Under the pieces are notes generated by a model that ran no database searches, had not been told where the DNA came from, and saw only the letters and a program-made list of their open reading frames with translations. From the NCBI GenBank assembly GCA_934292955.1, contig CAKQXZ010000041.1, forward strand, positions 1 through 17,380: a DNA stretch of 17,380 nt, written 5' to 3'. Shown piece by piece: positions 6,721-15,906 of this stretch (within the stretch, counting starts at the first letter, position 1; each line of letters begins with the position of its first letter). The translations under genes were made by a program, and so were the position numbers. The stretch is from an uncultured Clostridia bacterium (GTDB lineage: Bacteria > Bacillota_A > Clostridia > Christensenellales > Borkfalkiaceae).

Positions 6721-8304
6721 ATGAAGAAGCTGTTTAAAAGTTGTTTTATTGCTTTAATGGCTGTAGTTGTCTCATTCGCATGTTTTACGGGCTGCGGAGA
6801 GCAAAGTCGAGAGAAAGAACAAATCTCGACCGATGAAAGCGGTCAAATCACGAATGTAAGCGGAAGCTTAAATATTCGTTTATGGGAAGGAGGCTTTGGA
6901 AAGGATTATCTCAACAACGTAGTTAAAGGTTTCAAGGCAAAGTATCCCAAAGTAAGCGTTAGCGTAAACGCAAACACACTTAGAAAAGTTGTTTTTCAGG
7001 AAATAGTAGGAACTTCAAGTCGAGCAGAGTATGACGTGTATATTTCCGATTCTCTATTATCCGATTATGTCGAACAGTTTGAAGATTTGACTGACGTTCT
7101 CGATTATAAGTGGACAAACGAGAGTAAGACTATAAGAGAAAAAATGGATCCGCTTTCTGTGGAAATTGCTCAAACCAAGAATAACGATAAAACCTATTTC
7201 TTGCCTACATCCGTCACGCCTTACGGCATTGCTTATAACGCAGACCTCGTAGACGAGGACGAAATCCCCGTAACTTCTGACGAATTTATCAAATTATGCA
7301 AGAGTCTTAAACAAAACAGTATCACTCCGATAATTTTTTCCGGAGACGTTGATTGTAATTATTGGACGTTTATCTACACGACTTGGTATGCGCAGTATCA
7401 GTCTGTTGAAGAGTTTCGTATGGCGGAGGTCGGCAAAGTAAGGCAAGCGGACGGCTCTTATGTATACGATAAATCCAGCGCATATCTTGACGGCGAACTT
7501 AAAGCAATGCAACTTTGTGAAGAGATTTTGTCGCCTGTAAACGGTTATATTTATAACAGATCAACGGGCACCGGCTTCATAACTGCCCAAATAAAGTTCC
7601 TTGACGGAGAAGTCGCAATGATGGCAAACGGATCTTGGATGCTTAACGAAATGCAGGATCTTTATCCCGACGGACCTGCATTTAAATTCAGACTTATGAA
7701 AGTTCCTGTAATAAGCGATATCAAAGATAGATGTGATTCTATTGCGGACGACTCTGAATTATCTGCACTTATAAGAGCGATAGACTCTGGCAGCACCGCT
7801 TTAATGGGCGATGGTTACGACGTAAATCAAGCCGATTTTGACAGAGTAAAAGAAGCGAGGAGCATCTCTTATACGTTATCGTCATCATATGGGGCCGTTA
7901 TTCCTAAAATAGCAATGAATAAGACGATTGCGAAATTGTTTTTGGAATATATGTATTCTGACGAAGGAATAGAGATAGTGGCAAAGACAGGCTCCGGCAA
8001 CTTTGTTCCCGTAACCGGATATAGTTATGACAATTATTATACAGGCAACGATACGGAATCTATTTTCCTTTCTTCATGTGCGGATTTGTATGAAAATTCG
8101 CAGTCGTTCTTTGATAGGTATGATAAACAGGCGATATCTCAACTTTGCATCGACGCAGGAAGCGTTACCATAGAAAGACAGTTTGGCTCGCTTAATGCGT
8201 CGGACAGAGTAAGCGCATTAGATTCTTACAACAATAAAAAGGCGATGTTCACCGAACAATATTTCAGAGACGCATTATACAAATTCGGTTATCATATTGA
8301 TTAA
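6721..8304 (+). CDS. Sugar ABC transporter substrate-binding lipoprotein
   Basis: A 527-residue extracellular solute-binding protein (family 1, MalE/UgpB type). Residues 1-25 are a lipoprotein signal with FTGC at the cleavage site, so Cys25 would be lipidated. The mature part follows the family pattern: an opening strand (LNIRLWEGGFGKDYLNNVVK), a middle segment with YGIAYNADL, then GEVAMMANGSWMLNEM, and a C-terminal helix region (LFLEYMYSDEGIEIVAKTGSG). It is longer than the usual 420-450 residues, with an extra stretch around 340-390. Start: GGAG with six bases before ATG. It should feed the two permeases at 3210-5099, from which the IS110 element now separates it; it may therefore need its own promoter (a weak TTGAAG/TATTAT pair lies at 6676-6703) or read-through. 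The bound sugar is unknown. Confidence 0.92.
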   Translation: MKKLFKSCFIALMAVVVSFACFTGCGEQSREKEQISTDESGQITNVSGSLNIRLWEGGFGKDYLNNVVKGFKAKYPKVSVSVNANTLRKVVFQEIVGTSSRAEYDVYISDSLLSDYVEQFEDLTDVLDYKWTNESKTIREKMDPLSVEIAQTKNNDKTYFLPTSVTPYGIAYNADLVDEDEIPVTSDEFIKLCKSLKQNSITPIIFSGDVDCNYWTFIYTTWYAQYQSVEEFRMAEVGKVRQADGSYVYDKSSAYLDGELKAMQLCEEILSPVNGYIYNRSTGTGFITAQIKFLDGEVAMMANGSWMLNEMQDLYPDGPAFKFRLMKVPVISDIKDRCDSIADDSELSALIRAIDSGSTALMGDGYDVNQADFDRVKEARSISYTLSSSYGAVIPKIAMNKTIAKLFLEYMYSDEGIEIVAKTGSGNFVPVTGYSYDNYYTGNDTESIFLSSCADLYENSQSFFDRYDKQAISQLCIDAGSVTIERQFGSLNASDRVSALDSYNNKKAMFTEQYFRDALYKFGYHID

Positions 8305-8334
8305 CAATAAAAACAATAAATAGGAGGATAAAAG

Positions 8335-11300
8335 ATGAAAAAAATATTTTTATTACTGACAACGTTTATAATGGTTCTTTGCTGTATGGCGTTTGTCGGC
8401 TGCGTGAACAGCAGCGGCAACGGATGCCATAATGACAGCACCAATGGTAGTACGCCAACCGAAACGAAAACGTTAACGCTTTCGTTTAAGAACGGTGTGA
8501 TAAGTTGGACGGCTGATTCGTCAGCAACCGGATATGAGTTCAGTTTAGACGGAACTGATTACAAGACCGAGGGAATTGAAGAAAAGGGCTCATCCGTTTC
8601 GTTAGACGTTTCATCGTATTTGACCGAGCCCAAGAAGTATACCGTAAACGTAAGAGCGGTATATACAGGGAAGAAAGGCGACGTTGCAAGCAAAGAGATA
8701 AACGTTGCTAAACTTGCTACGCCTAACAAACCGACTATTTCTCTCGATGATGAAACTCATTATTATAGTATAGTTTGGGAAGAAGTTGAAAACGCATACA
8801 GGTACGGCGTAAGCGTAAACGGCGGAAAGTTTGTAACTTATGCTAAGAATTCTTTTTCGCCGTCTGCAACGGGAGATTATTCCATAGTCGTTAAATGTCT
8901 TTCTTATTCTAAAGGTGATAATTATTATTTAGAAAGCGAGACGTCGGAAGCGAGTGAAACCTTGTCTGTGATAGAAGGTCCCGTAGTAATGACTTACGGC
9001 ATTAACACCATTTCATGGAATATGAGCGAAGAAATTGATTCCTATAACGTTTATGTTGACGGTAAGCTTGCGAAGGAAAACGTAACTTCTCCTCTTAATA
9101 TGGTTACGGGAGATAACCCTGCAATTACAGCAACTGGAGAATATAATATTCAGTTAGAGGCAGTAAAAGGCTCGACTTCCACTTGGAGTAACATATTAGA
9201 AGAATTCGGTACGTCCAACATCAACGCAAACGAGATATATTCGTTTGATAATAGAAAATGGAATTTGTCGAACGTCCAGGCAACCGGTGGAATAGGTTAT
9301 GAAATAAGCAATGAAAAATACCACGGTGACTCGGGTTATTCGCTTAAAATAACCAAGGCGCAGCAGTATAACATGGTTAAATATTGCGCCGACGGCATAA
9401 ACGATATAGATTTCTCTAAAATAACAAAAATAACTTATTGGGTTTACGTTGAAACAGCGGGAGACTACGAAGGCGAAACCGTTCCTGTAAGCGCACTGCC
9501 GCAAGTTCGTTATGAAGCGCTTCAATATAACAACTTTACGCAATCGTACCCGGGAACGAACGTCGATGCCGTTCCGATAGACGAGTGGACGAAGATAGAA
9601 GTGCCGTGCAGAGTTTATCACGAGCAAGTTCTCATTTTCACAATGGCGACGGGTGCCGTGCTTTACGGAGATAATAATATTGACGGATACGTTATGTATA
9701 TCGACGATATTTGTTACGAAATAGACGATTACGTAGTGCCTGACGGAACGGAATACGTTTCCAAATTCTCGAACCGTGGAGGTTGGTATGATGGAGGTGC
9801 ATATACCGAACTTGATTTCGGCGAAGAAAACGCAAATAAGACCATTGTAAATCTTGCGTTCGAAGTGTGCGGAACCGCTTCCTACAATTATTCTTGCCCG
9901 ATAGGTTTTGTTGCTTTTGATCAACCGACCGGCAAGGGCGAAAACGTTATAGGATGGCTTTCCATGGATAGAGCGCTTATTGCTGATACCAATGCGTGGA
10001 GAAAAGTAACATTCCATAATTTAATGCTTAACGAAGAAGGCAAAATATATATAACCGCAACGTTGTGCCCGAGTCCTGTAACCGAAGACTTTGTTCCGTT
10101 TAAGATATTCTTTAAACTTCTTGAAGACGACTGTTTAATAGAAACTGCGGAAAATTTCTTAGCCCTTACGCTTAGAGACGAATATAAGGTTGATAAAACG
10201 ATAGCCGGAGTTCCCTATGACTATGAGATAGATGTTTCGTCCAACACGTTTGTCGAAGTATGGTCGTCAATGGATGGCGGAGCAACTAAAAATCACAACT
10301 TCATTAAGACGGATATAAGCGGTATGAGTTATACTTATACAGTGACGAAAGCCGACGGAACAGCAGCCGAACAGCATACTATAAAGAGGTATGCAGACGA
10401 TCAACGCTACGTATTCTTTACTTATGCAACAGACGAGTATTACACGCTTAATATAAGAGTAATGAATTCGCACGGTGGTGTAGATAATAAATACGTCAAG
10501 ATAAACGTAGACCAAAGCGGAAATCAGAGTGCTGTATGGTTCGATATGTTTGAAGTATCGGAAGGTATATATAACGCATATATACATGCGGCGGGTGGAA
10601 ATACAGCAGGACTTACTTATAGCGTAGGTCTTGAAAACAGTCGTTACGGACACGATAGAGTTTTGACCTTGTCGAATATTTCGAGCGACGCTAAAATTCT
10701 TTTTAGTGCTGAAAGTCAAAGTCAGGCTTGGTTCGACGGCGGAAAACCGCAGTATTATACGCTCAATATAACCTATTATATCAATTCCAACGGCAACAAG
10801 CTTACCGATTACGAGATATACAATCTTATTCCGAAGACTTACGGTTCGAGTTGGGATTGCGCAGGCTACACCTACGAAACGGATAAGTGGATAACCGCGA
10901 CTTACGTTTACAACAAGACGGTTGACGGCGAGAGAGTTCCGCTTACTCATGATACCTGGGTAGCAATGACCGACGGCAAAGGTATCGTTCTTTCTAACGT
11001 TACTTCTTACGCTGGGATAGAGGTTTACGTTTCGGATATTTCTTTCGGTAAAACGTTACCCGAATACACTCCCGCCGCTTACGAATTGTTTAAAGACAAC
11101 TTTATTGAACTTGAGATCGCTTCCGAATGGGCTTCCAAAGAAGATGGGATTGATTATGAAATAGAAGCGGCGGCAGGCAAGAGAATTGTTTTATATCATA
11201 CCGATACCGATGGAACAAATTATGCTTCTGACATAGTTAAGTCGGTCGGCGTAAATTCTTCTATAGATAAAGTTCAATATACCATAAAAAACAATAGCGA

Positions 11301-11952
11301 TGCTTTAGTAGCTGTTGCTAACAGGCAATATTCCGAGAAATACTACTATTTGCAAACCGACGCTTCGGTAGAGTATTATCTCTTGACTATCTACTGCGAA
11401 AATGACGTGGGCGCATACGACGAAAAAATTGTTAAGATAGTTGTAAACGCCGATGAAACTTGCGCGCTTCAGACTTCGACAATGACTTATGAGGGAACTA
11501 CACAGCAAGGTTATTATGCTCTCCCCGCACATATTTCAGGCGTAACTTGCGGCAGTGAAATCGGCGCCGAATACGGGTTCGGAACGATGATAAAACTCTC
11601 CGAGATCAAGGAGGACGCAAAAGCGCTTTGCGGTAACGATCTTATAAACGGAAAGACCTATAATACCGTAAAGATGTGGGTATATATCGATTCTGCAGAG
11701 CATGAACTCACTGCTGAACAGATTCAAGGTTTAACGCCGAAGTTCTTCGGTGACGGCTGGACGTGTACGAGCGGTTATCCGACTGAAACGGATAAGTGGG
11801 TAGAGCTTACGTTTGTTCACGATACGGTCGTAACGCATGATACTTGGCTTGGTTTCACGGACGGAAAGGGTTTTGTTTTATCCAACACCACGGGGCATAA
11901 CGACATTGTCGTATATATAGGCGACGTATCGATCAGCACAGTGACCGAATAA
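8335..11952 (+). CDS. Large modular surface lipoprotein, putative glycan-binding
   Basis: A 1205-residue lipoprotein; the signal ends at AFVGC (Cys23). Three fibronectin-III or Ig-like units follow, about residues 43-123, 125-213 and 217-293, each with an ISW or IVW strand and a Y-x-V or Y-x-F strand. Next comes a jelly-roll-like module at about 300-465 (YSFDNRKWNL, KITYWVYVE, YIDDICYEI), typical of carbohydrate-binding modules, and a second beta domain at about 474-600. Residues 609-1204 are two copies of an Ig-like plus CBM-like pair. I see no catalytic motif, so I read it as a surface adhesin or capture protein for the locus's glycan. Start: AGGAGG seven bases before ATG; 30 bases separate it from the binding-protein gene. 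Family names are by fold resemblance only, and the ligand is unknown. Confidence 0.8.
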   Translation: MKKIFLLLTTFIMVLCCMAFVGCVNSSGNGCHNDSTNGSTPTETKTLTLSFKNGVISWTADSSATGYEFSLDGTDYKTEGIEEKGSSVSLDVSSYLTEPKKYTVNVRAVYTGKKGDVASKEINVAKLATPNKPTISLDDETHYYSIVWEEVENAYRYGVSVNGGKFVTYAKNSFSPSATGDYSIVVKCLSYSKGDNYYLESETSEASETLSVIEGPVVMTYGINTISWNMSEEIDSYNVYVDGKLAKENVTSPLNMVTGDNPAITATGEYNIQLEAVKGSTSTWSNILEEFGTSNINANEIYSFDNRKWNLSNVQATGGIGYEISNEKYHGDSGYSLKITKAQQYNMVKYCADGINDIDFSKITKITYWVYVETAGDYEGETVPVSALPQVRYEALQYNNFTQSYPGTNVDAVPIDEWTKIEVPCRVYHEQVLIFTMATGAVLYGDNNIDGYVMYIDDICYEIDDYVVPDGTEYVSKFSNRGGWYDGGAYTELDFGEENANKTIVNLAFEVCGTASYNYSCPIGFVAFDQPTGKGENVIGWLSMDRALIADTNAWRKVTFHNLMLNEEGKIYITATLCPSPVTEDFVPFKIFFKLLEDDCLIETAENFLALTLRDEYKVDKTIAGVPYDYEIDVSSNTFVEVWSSMDGGATKNHNFIKTDISGMSYTYTVTKADGTAAEQHTIKRYADDQRYVFFTYATDEYYTLNIRVMNSHGGVDNKYVKINVDQSGNQSAVWFDMFEVSEGIYNAYIHAAGGNTAGLTYSVGLENSRYGHDRVLTLSNISSDAKILFSAESQSQAWFDGGKPQYYTLNITYYINSNGNKLTDYEIYNLIPKTYGSSWDCAGYTYETDKWITATYVYNKTVDGERVPLTHDTWVAMTDGKGIVLSNVTSYAGIEVYVSDISFGKTLPEYTPAAYELFKDNFIELEIASEWASKEDGIDYEIEAAAGKRIVLYHTDTDGTNYASDIVKSVGVNSSIDKVQYTIKNNSDALVAVANRQYSEKYYYLQTDASVEYYLLTIYCENDVGAYDEKIVKIVVNADETCALQTSTMTYEGTTQQGYYALPAHISGVTCGSEIGAEYGFGTMIKLSEIKEDAKALCGNDLINGKTYNTVKMWVYIDSAEHELTAEQIQGLTPKFFGDGWTCTSGYPTETDKWVELTFVHDTVVTHDTWLGFTDGKGFVLSNTTGHNDIVVYIGDVSISTVTE
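10159..11949 (+). repeat. Tandem duplication inside the lipoprotein gene
   Basis: Residues about 609-905 and 916-1204 are diverged copies. Each begins with an Ig-like unit (YYTLNIRVMNSHGGVDNKYV against YYLLTIYCENDVGAYDEKIV) and ends with a CBM-like unit. The ends match closely: TYETDKWITATYV, THDTWVAMTDGKGIVLSN and VYVSDISF against PTETDKWVELTFV, THDTWLGFTDGKGFVLSN and VYIGDVSI. The duplication is visible at protein level and the DNA has drifted, so it is not recent. Confidence 0.8.
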
Positions 11953-11956
11953 TTTT

Positions 11957-11992
11957 AAAGGAGTTCTGCACGGGGCGACGCCCCGTGCAGAA
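11957..11992 (+). promoter_or_regulatory. Shine-Dalgarno followed by a perfect 13-bp hairpin
   Basis: AAAGGAG (11957-11963) is followed directly by TTCTGCACGGGGC (11964-11976), a GAC loop, and the exact reverse complement (11980-11992). The next ATG is at 12001. The linear spacing of 37 bases is too long for initiation, but if the hairpin folds the gap becomes eight bases, which is ideal. The stem is very GC-rich in an AT-rich region and looks inserted. It has no T-run on either strand, so a standard intrinsic terminator is unlikely. It may be a dispersed palindromic repeat or a translational control element. Confidence 0.7.
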
Positions 11993-12000
11993 TAAAAAGA

Positions 12001-14241
12001 ATGAAAAAGTTTTTAAGACTCGGAGAAAAGATATCAAACGTTTCGATTTGCGGAAACGATATAACTAAATTTTCTATACTTATCGACGGAAATTTGGCAG
12101 GCATAAAGGCGCCGCCTTGTGATTGTTTGCCGTATATCGCAAAGGCGGCGTCTGTTATGCAGGATTATATTTTTAAGGTGACCGACGTTCGTATTCCGAT
12201 TTTATATCATAATTTTCCGCTTAAAACAGACTATGAAATCCGAATAGGAAACACAAATCGCAACGATTTTGAAGGCGCTTTATTTAAGGACGACGATTTT
12301 CATATCAAAACCGTTTTCGGGAACGTTTGTATAGGCGGAGGGAAGAGAGGCGTTTTATACGGAGTTTATACGTTTATCGAAAAATATCTCGGAGTAAGGT
12401 TTTTCACAAAGGAATGCGAAAGACTTTTATATCGTCCGAAAATAGAAATAGGCGATATAGATATGTTTCACGATACGGTTTTGGAATATCGTGAACTGTG
12501 TTGTTGGACGGGATGGGATCCCGATTTCAGCGTAAAGAGTAAAATAAACGGCAATTTTGTTAGAAAGTTGCGTGAAGAAGACGGCGGATCCGTTGGTTTT
12601 GCAGGCGGATTTGCCGGTCTTTGTCACACTTTCGGACATCTTGTTCCGATAGAACTTTTTAAAGAACATCCCGAATATTTTGCGCTTAACGAGGACGGAA
12701 AGAGAGACCCGAGCGGACTATGTTTAAGAAACGCCGATACGTTTAAGGTCGCGCTTAAATCTGCGAAAGCGTGGCTTAAAAAGGAAAAAGATCCAACTCT
12801 TATTTCAGTTTCCGTAAATGATGGAGACGTTGCATATTGCCGTTGCGAAAAATGCCGAAAGATAATTGAAAAAGGCGGTAATGATACGGATAATCTATTT
12901 TATTTCGTAAATAAAATGCAAAGAAGTCTTGAAAAGATATATCCGAAGATTACCGTTGATACTCTTGCATACGGGAAAGTTGCCGTTCCGCCGAAGAAAA
13001 TTAAGCCGGATAAAAACGTTATGGTAAGACTTTGCGGCGGGCATATCAGAAACGTGCCTTTTATAGATACGATAAAGAGATTTGAATCAGGCGAAAAAAT
13101 ACTCGAAGGCGACGCAAATTACGTTAAAAGAGTAAAAAAATGGGGTAAAATATGCAATAAGATTTCCGTTTGGGATTATCCTTATTATTATATGGTGATA
13201 AACACTCCGTTCCCCGTGTTTGGAACTCTTTTGAAAAACACGAGGTTTTTCGTTAACAATCACGCTAAAGGAATGTATATAAACGGACAGACGGAATGTG
13301 CCGAGTTTACCGAACTGAAATTCTACGTCCAGGCAAAAGTTATGTTCGATCCGTTTATGACCGAAGAAGAATACAATAACCACGTCGAAGAGTTTTTAGA
13401 GGGCTATTACGGCGCAGGTTGGAAATATATATTAAAATTCATAAAATTATGCGAAAAGACGGTTAAATACAGTTCTGCGGCAAGAGAGCCTATAGAAAAT
13501 ATTCCGCTTCCGAAAAGAAAAGATGGCTCTTATGACGAAACGTTTATAGTTAAGAGCAATGGACTTTTTAAGAAAGCGTATGATGCCGCTTTGACCGACG
13601 GCGAGAAGCGGAGAGTAAGAAAGAGTTGGCTTCAAGTGGAATATTTCGATTTATATTCGCTTATGGATATAAAAATGGCTAATGCGACGGAAAGTGAAAA
13701 AGCGGCTCTTATAGAGAGAAATAAAAATCTATATAACGAACTTCGAAACTTAGGCATTACGAGAATAGGCGAAAGGACGTTTATGCCCGTGGTCAAAAAC
13801 TTTGCGCAATCGCCTTTCGAGCATGTCTATTGGGATTTCAAAAGCATTGTAGGCGACAGAAATAACGAAACTTATGAAAGAGAAGTTTACGTTATGATAC
13901 CCGTCGACCTTCCCGAAGGGACAAAGACGGATATTTCGTTTTTGTATCGCACAAACAACGAAAATGAAAGTGGTTATTTAGGTTTTTATGCCGACGGAAA
14001 GATAAACGATACCGATATAAATCCCTGTTGGCATTTAGATGGTCAATACAGAGAAATATCATTTAAACAGGCAGAAGTGGCATCTGTATATACCGTTGCG
14101 GAAAAACTTGGTTTGCCTTTGAACGGACTTATGCTTGCTTTTTTACCGAGACATTTATTCGGTGTGGTTTTAAGGGTAAAAGCAATGGATGCCGGCGGAT
14201 ATTTATTTGTCAGAAGCCCTCGAATTATGCAAGTTGATTAA
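12001..14241 (+). CDS. DUF4838 protein without signal peptide
   Basis: A 746-residue paralogue of the lipoprotein at 1244-3193. Shared landmarks include YEIRIGNTNR, GVLYGVYTFIEKYLGVRFFTK, HPEYFAL, ISVSVND, a C-x-C-x2-C cluster (Cys280, 282, 285) and a segment ending EFTELKFYVQAKVMFDP. The N-terminus (MKKFLRLGEKIS) lacks a hydrophobic core, so the protein is probably cytoplasmic. Beyond about residue 600 it has an extra region of about 145 residues that looks like a beta domain and is missing from the lipoprotein. The order GH67-N-like domain then DUF4838 suggests a glycosidase acting on imported, possibly uronic-acid-containing, oligosaccharides, but the activity is unproven. Its start codon lies just after the hairpin at 11964-11992, which separates it from its only good ribosome site. 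Confidence 0.85.
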   Translation: MKKFLRLGEKISNVSICGNDITKFSILIDGNLAGIKAPPCDCLPYIAKAASVMQDYIFKVTDVRIPILYHNFPLKTDYEIRIGNTNRNDFEGALFKDDDFHIKTVFGNVCIGGGKRGVLYGVYTFIEKYLGVRFFTKECERLLYRPKIEIGDIDMFHDTVLEYRELCCWTGWDPDFSVKSKINGNFVRKLREEDGGSVGFAGGFAGLCHTFGHLVPIELFKEHPEYFALNEDGKRDPSGLCLRNADTFKVALKSAKAWLKKEKDPTLISVSVNDGDVAYCRCEKCRKIIEKGGNDTDNLFYFVNKMQRSLEKIYPKITVDTLAYGKVAVPPKKIKPDKNVMVRLCGGHIRNVPFIDTIKRFESGEKILEGDANYVKRVKKWGKICNKISVWDYPYYYMVINTPFPVFGTLLKNTRFFVNNHAKGMYINGQTECAEFTELKFYVQAKVMFDPFMTEEEYNNHVEEFLEGYYGAGWKYILKFIKLCEKTVKYSSAAREPIENIPLPKRKDGSYDETFIVKSNGLFKKAYDAALTDGEKRRVRKSWLQVEYFDLYSLMDIKMANATESEKAALIERNKNLYNELRNLGITRIGERTFMPVVKNFAQSPFEHVYWDFKSIVGDRNNETYEREVYVMIPVDLPEGTKTDISFLYRTNNENESGYLGFYADGKINDTDINPCWHLDGQYREISFKQAEVASVYTVAEKLGLPLNGLMLAFLPRHLFGVVLRVKAMDAGGYLFVRSPRIMQVD

Positions 14242-14273
14242 TATTCACATTTATATTTACAGGGAGTAATGCT

Positions 14274-15902
14274 TTGCTTAACAACGTTATAAGAGATATC
14301 GTTTTTCCGCAAAAAATCATTTATTCCGAAAAAGTGATTAAAGCGGAAGAAATATTAAATAGTAGAATAACACAGGTTATAATGCCTTTCAAGGACGGAA
14401 CAGTTATAGAAAAAGACGGTTATATTATCCTTGATTTCGGAAAAGAGATATACGGTAATTTAAGGGTTTTGACAGGCGAAAAAACAGGCGAAGGATCGCT
14501 TAGCGTTACGCTTGGTGAGTCTGTTGCGGAAGCAATGTATCACGTTGGCGAATTTGGGTCTTGCAACGATCATTCTATACACGAATACGTCTTTTCAGTT
14601 TCCGCTCACTCTGACTTTATTTCGTCTAAAACAGGTTTCAGATTTGCAAGGATAGGAACTAATGCCTCGTCTTTTTGTATTGCTTCCGTTATGGCAGAAA
14701 GCGAAATGTCCGATTTAGAGCGTATAGGTTTTTTCCGCTCTGACGATGAAATGATAAATAAAATTGCCGAGACTGCGGCATATACCGCTATGCTTTGTAT
14801 ACAAAACGGCGTTATTTGGGACGGAATTAAGAGAGACAAGAGTGTTTGGATAGGTGATTTACACCCGGAAATGCTTACTGTCTCTCAATTATACGGCGCT
14901 ATTCCGCAAATTAAAAACAGCCTTTCGTTTGTGAAATATTACGTTCCAAAGGCATGGGTTAACTGCCATCCCGCATATTCGGCGTGGTGGATAATTTGTC
15001 TTGCGGACTATTATTTTTTGTCTGCCGACGCAGATTTCGTAACCGAAGTTATGCCTTATTTGGATATGATATTATCGGCTTTTAACAACGTAATTAAAGA
15101 AGACGGGGCAATCTCTTTTGAAAACAGCAAAGAGGAGATCTACCAGGATGCGGAATTTTTCTTTGACTGGCCTACTAACTTTAAAGACGACAGAAAAATC
15201 GGATTTGCGTCATTAATAAGGATAGCTATGGATAAAGCTCGCTTTTTGCAACGTGAATTCGGAAAAGAATCAAATCTTGCCGAAGTGATTTATTCAAGGC
15301 TCGGTAAAAGGGAAATACCTGACAGCAAATATAAGCAGGTTGAGGCGTTTAACTATCTTTCGGGAGATAAAACGATAGGCGTTAAAGAGGCTATTGCCGC
15401 AGGCGGAAGCAGAGGGATGACCTGTTTTATGGGATATTATATTCTAACTGCCGCAGCAAAGTGCGAGGTTAAAAACACTCTTGATATAATTAAAGATTTT
15501 TATGGTGGAATGATATCTCTCGGCGCAACTACTTTTTGGGAAGATTTCGACGTTGAATGGCTTATAGACAGACCGCAAGGTTTAGATGAAATACCAAACA
15601 AAAACAGAAAAAATATACATAGGGATTATGGCAAATACTGTTATAAACAGTTAAGGCATAGTCTATGCCACGGCTGGGCAGCCGGCGTATACGCATTTTT
15701 TATAAGGACTATTTTAGGTGTTGTTCCCGTCGCTGCAGGATACAAAAAGATTAGAATAACGCCTAATCTTTTAGGGTTGAAGTTCGCCGAAGGAAAAGTG
15801 CCGACACCATACGGTGAAATATACGTTAAGCATGTTTTAAAAGACGGGAAAATCGAAACTTTAATAACTAAACCTAAGGATATAGAAATAGTCGGCGAAT
15901 AG
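14274..15902 (+). CDS. GH78-like alpha-L-rhamnosidase family protein
   Basis: A 542-residue, probably cytoplasmic enzyme. Residues about 45-150 form a beta domain (YIILDFGKEIYGNLRV), about 160-450 an all-helical barrel of the six-hairpin glycosidase type, and about 455-542 the C-terminal beta domain (HSLCHGWAAGVYAFF, ILGVVPVAAGYKKIRITPNL, VPTPYGEI). The segment WDGIKRDKSVWIGDLHPE (182-199) aligns with the GH78 catalytic-acid motif; by my alignment Asp188 stands where the family usually has Glu. GATTFWEDF (417-425) keeps a Glu at 423. It is shorter than most GH78 enzymes. The start is TTG: GGGAG lies seven bases upstream, and a nearby ATG at 14269 is out of frame and ends after seven codons. 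Rhamnose specificity is likely but not certain, as this fold also hosts other activities. Confidence 0.82.
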   Translation: MLNNVIRDIVFPQKIIYSEKVIKAEEILNSRITQVIMPFKDGTVIEKDGYIILDFGKEIYGNLRVLTGEKTGEGSLSVTLGESVAEAMYHVGEFGSCNDHSIHEYVFSVSAHSDFISSKTGFRFARIGTNASSFCIASVMAESEMSDLERIGFFRSDDEMINKIAETAAYTAMLCIQNGVIWDGIKRDKSVWIGDLHPEMLTVSQLYGAIPQIKNSLSFVKYYVPKAWVNCHPAYSAWWIICLADYYFLSADADFVTEVMPYLDMILSAFNNVIKEDGAISFENSKEEIYQDAEFFFDWPTNFKDDRKIGFASLIRIAMDKARFLQREFGKESNLAEVIYSRLGKREIPDSKYKQVEAFNYLSGDKTIGVKEAIAAGGSRGMTCFMGYYILTAAAKCEVKNTLDIIKDFYGGMISLGATTFWEDFDVEWLIDRPQGLDEIPNKNRKNIHRDYGKYCYKQLRHSLCHGWAAGVYAFFIRTILGVVPVAAGYKKIRITPNLLGLKFAEGKVPTPYGEIYVKHVLKDGKIETLITKPKDIEIVGE

Positions 15903-15906
15903 ATTT

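Noticed and set aside
9196..10950. Long open frames on the minus strand inside the 1205-residue gene
   Set aside because: They oppose a continuous modular protein with a signal peptide and ribosome site. Their translations are rich in Ile, Val, Cys and Arg without domain motifs, typical of antisense shadows.
11964..11992. Intrinsic terminator
   Set aside because: The stem is ideal, but neither strand has a T-run after it (plus: TAAAAAGA; minus: CTCCTTTAAA). It also lies inside a translation initiation region.
14269..14294. ATG five bases before the TTG start of the GH78-like gene
   Set aside because: It is in another frame and meets a stop after seven codons.
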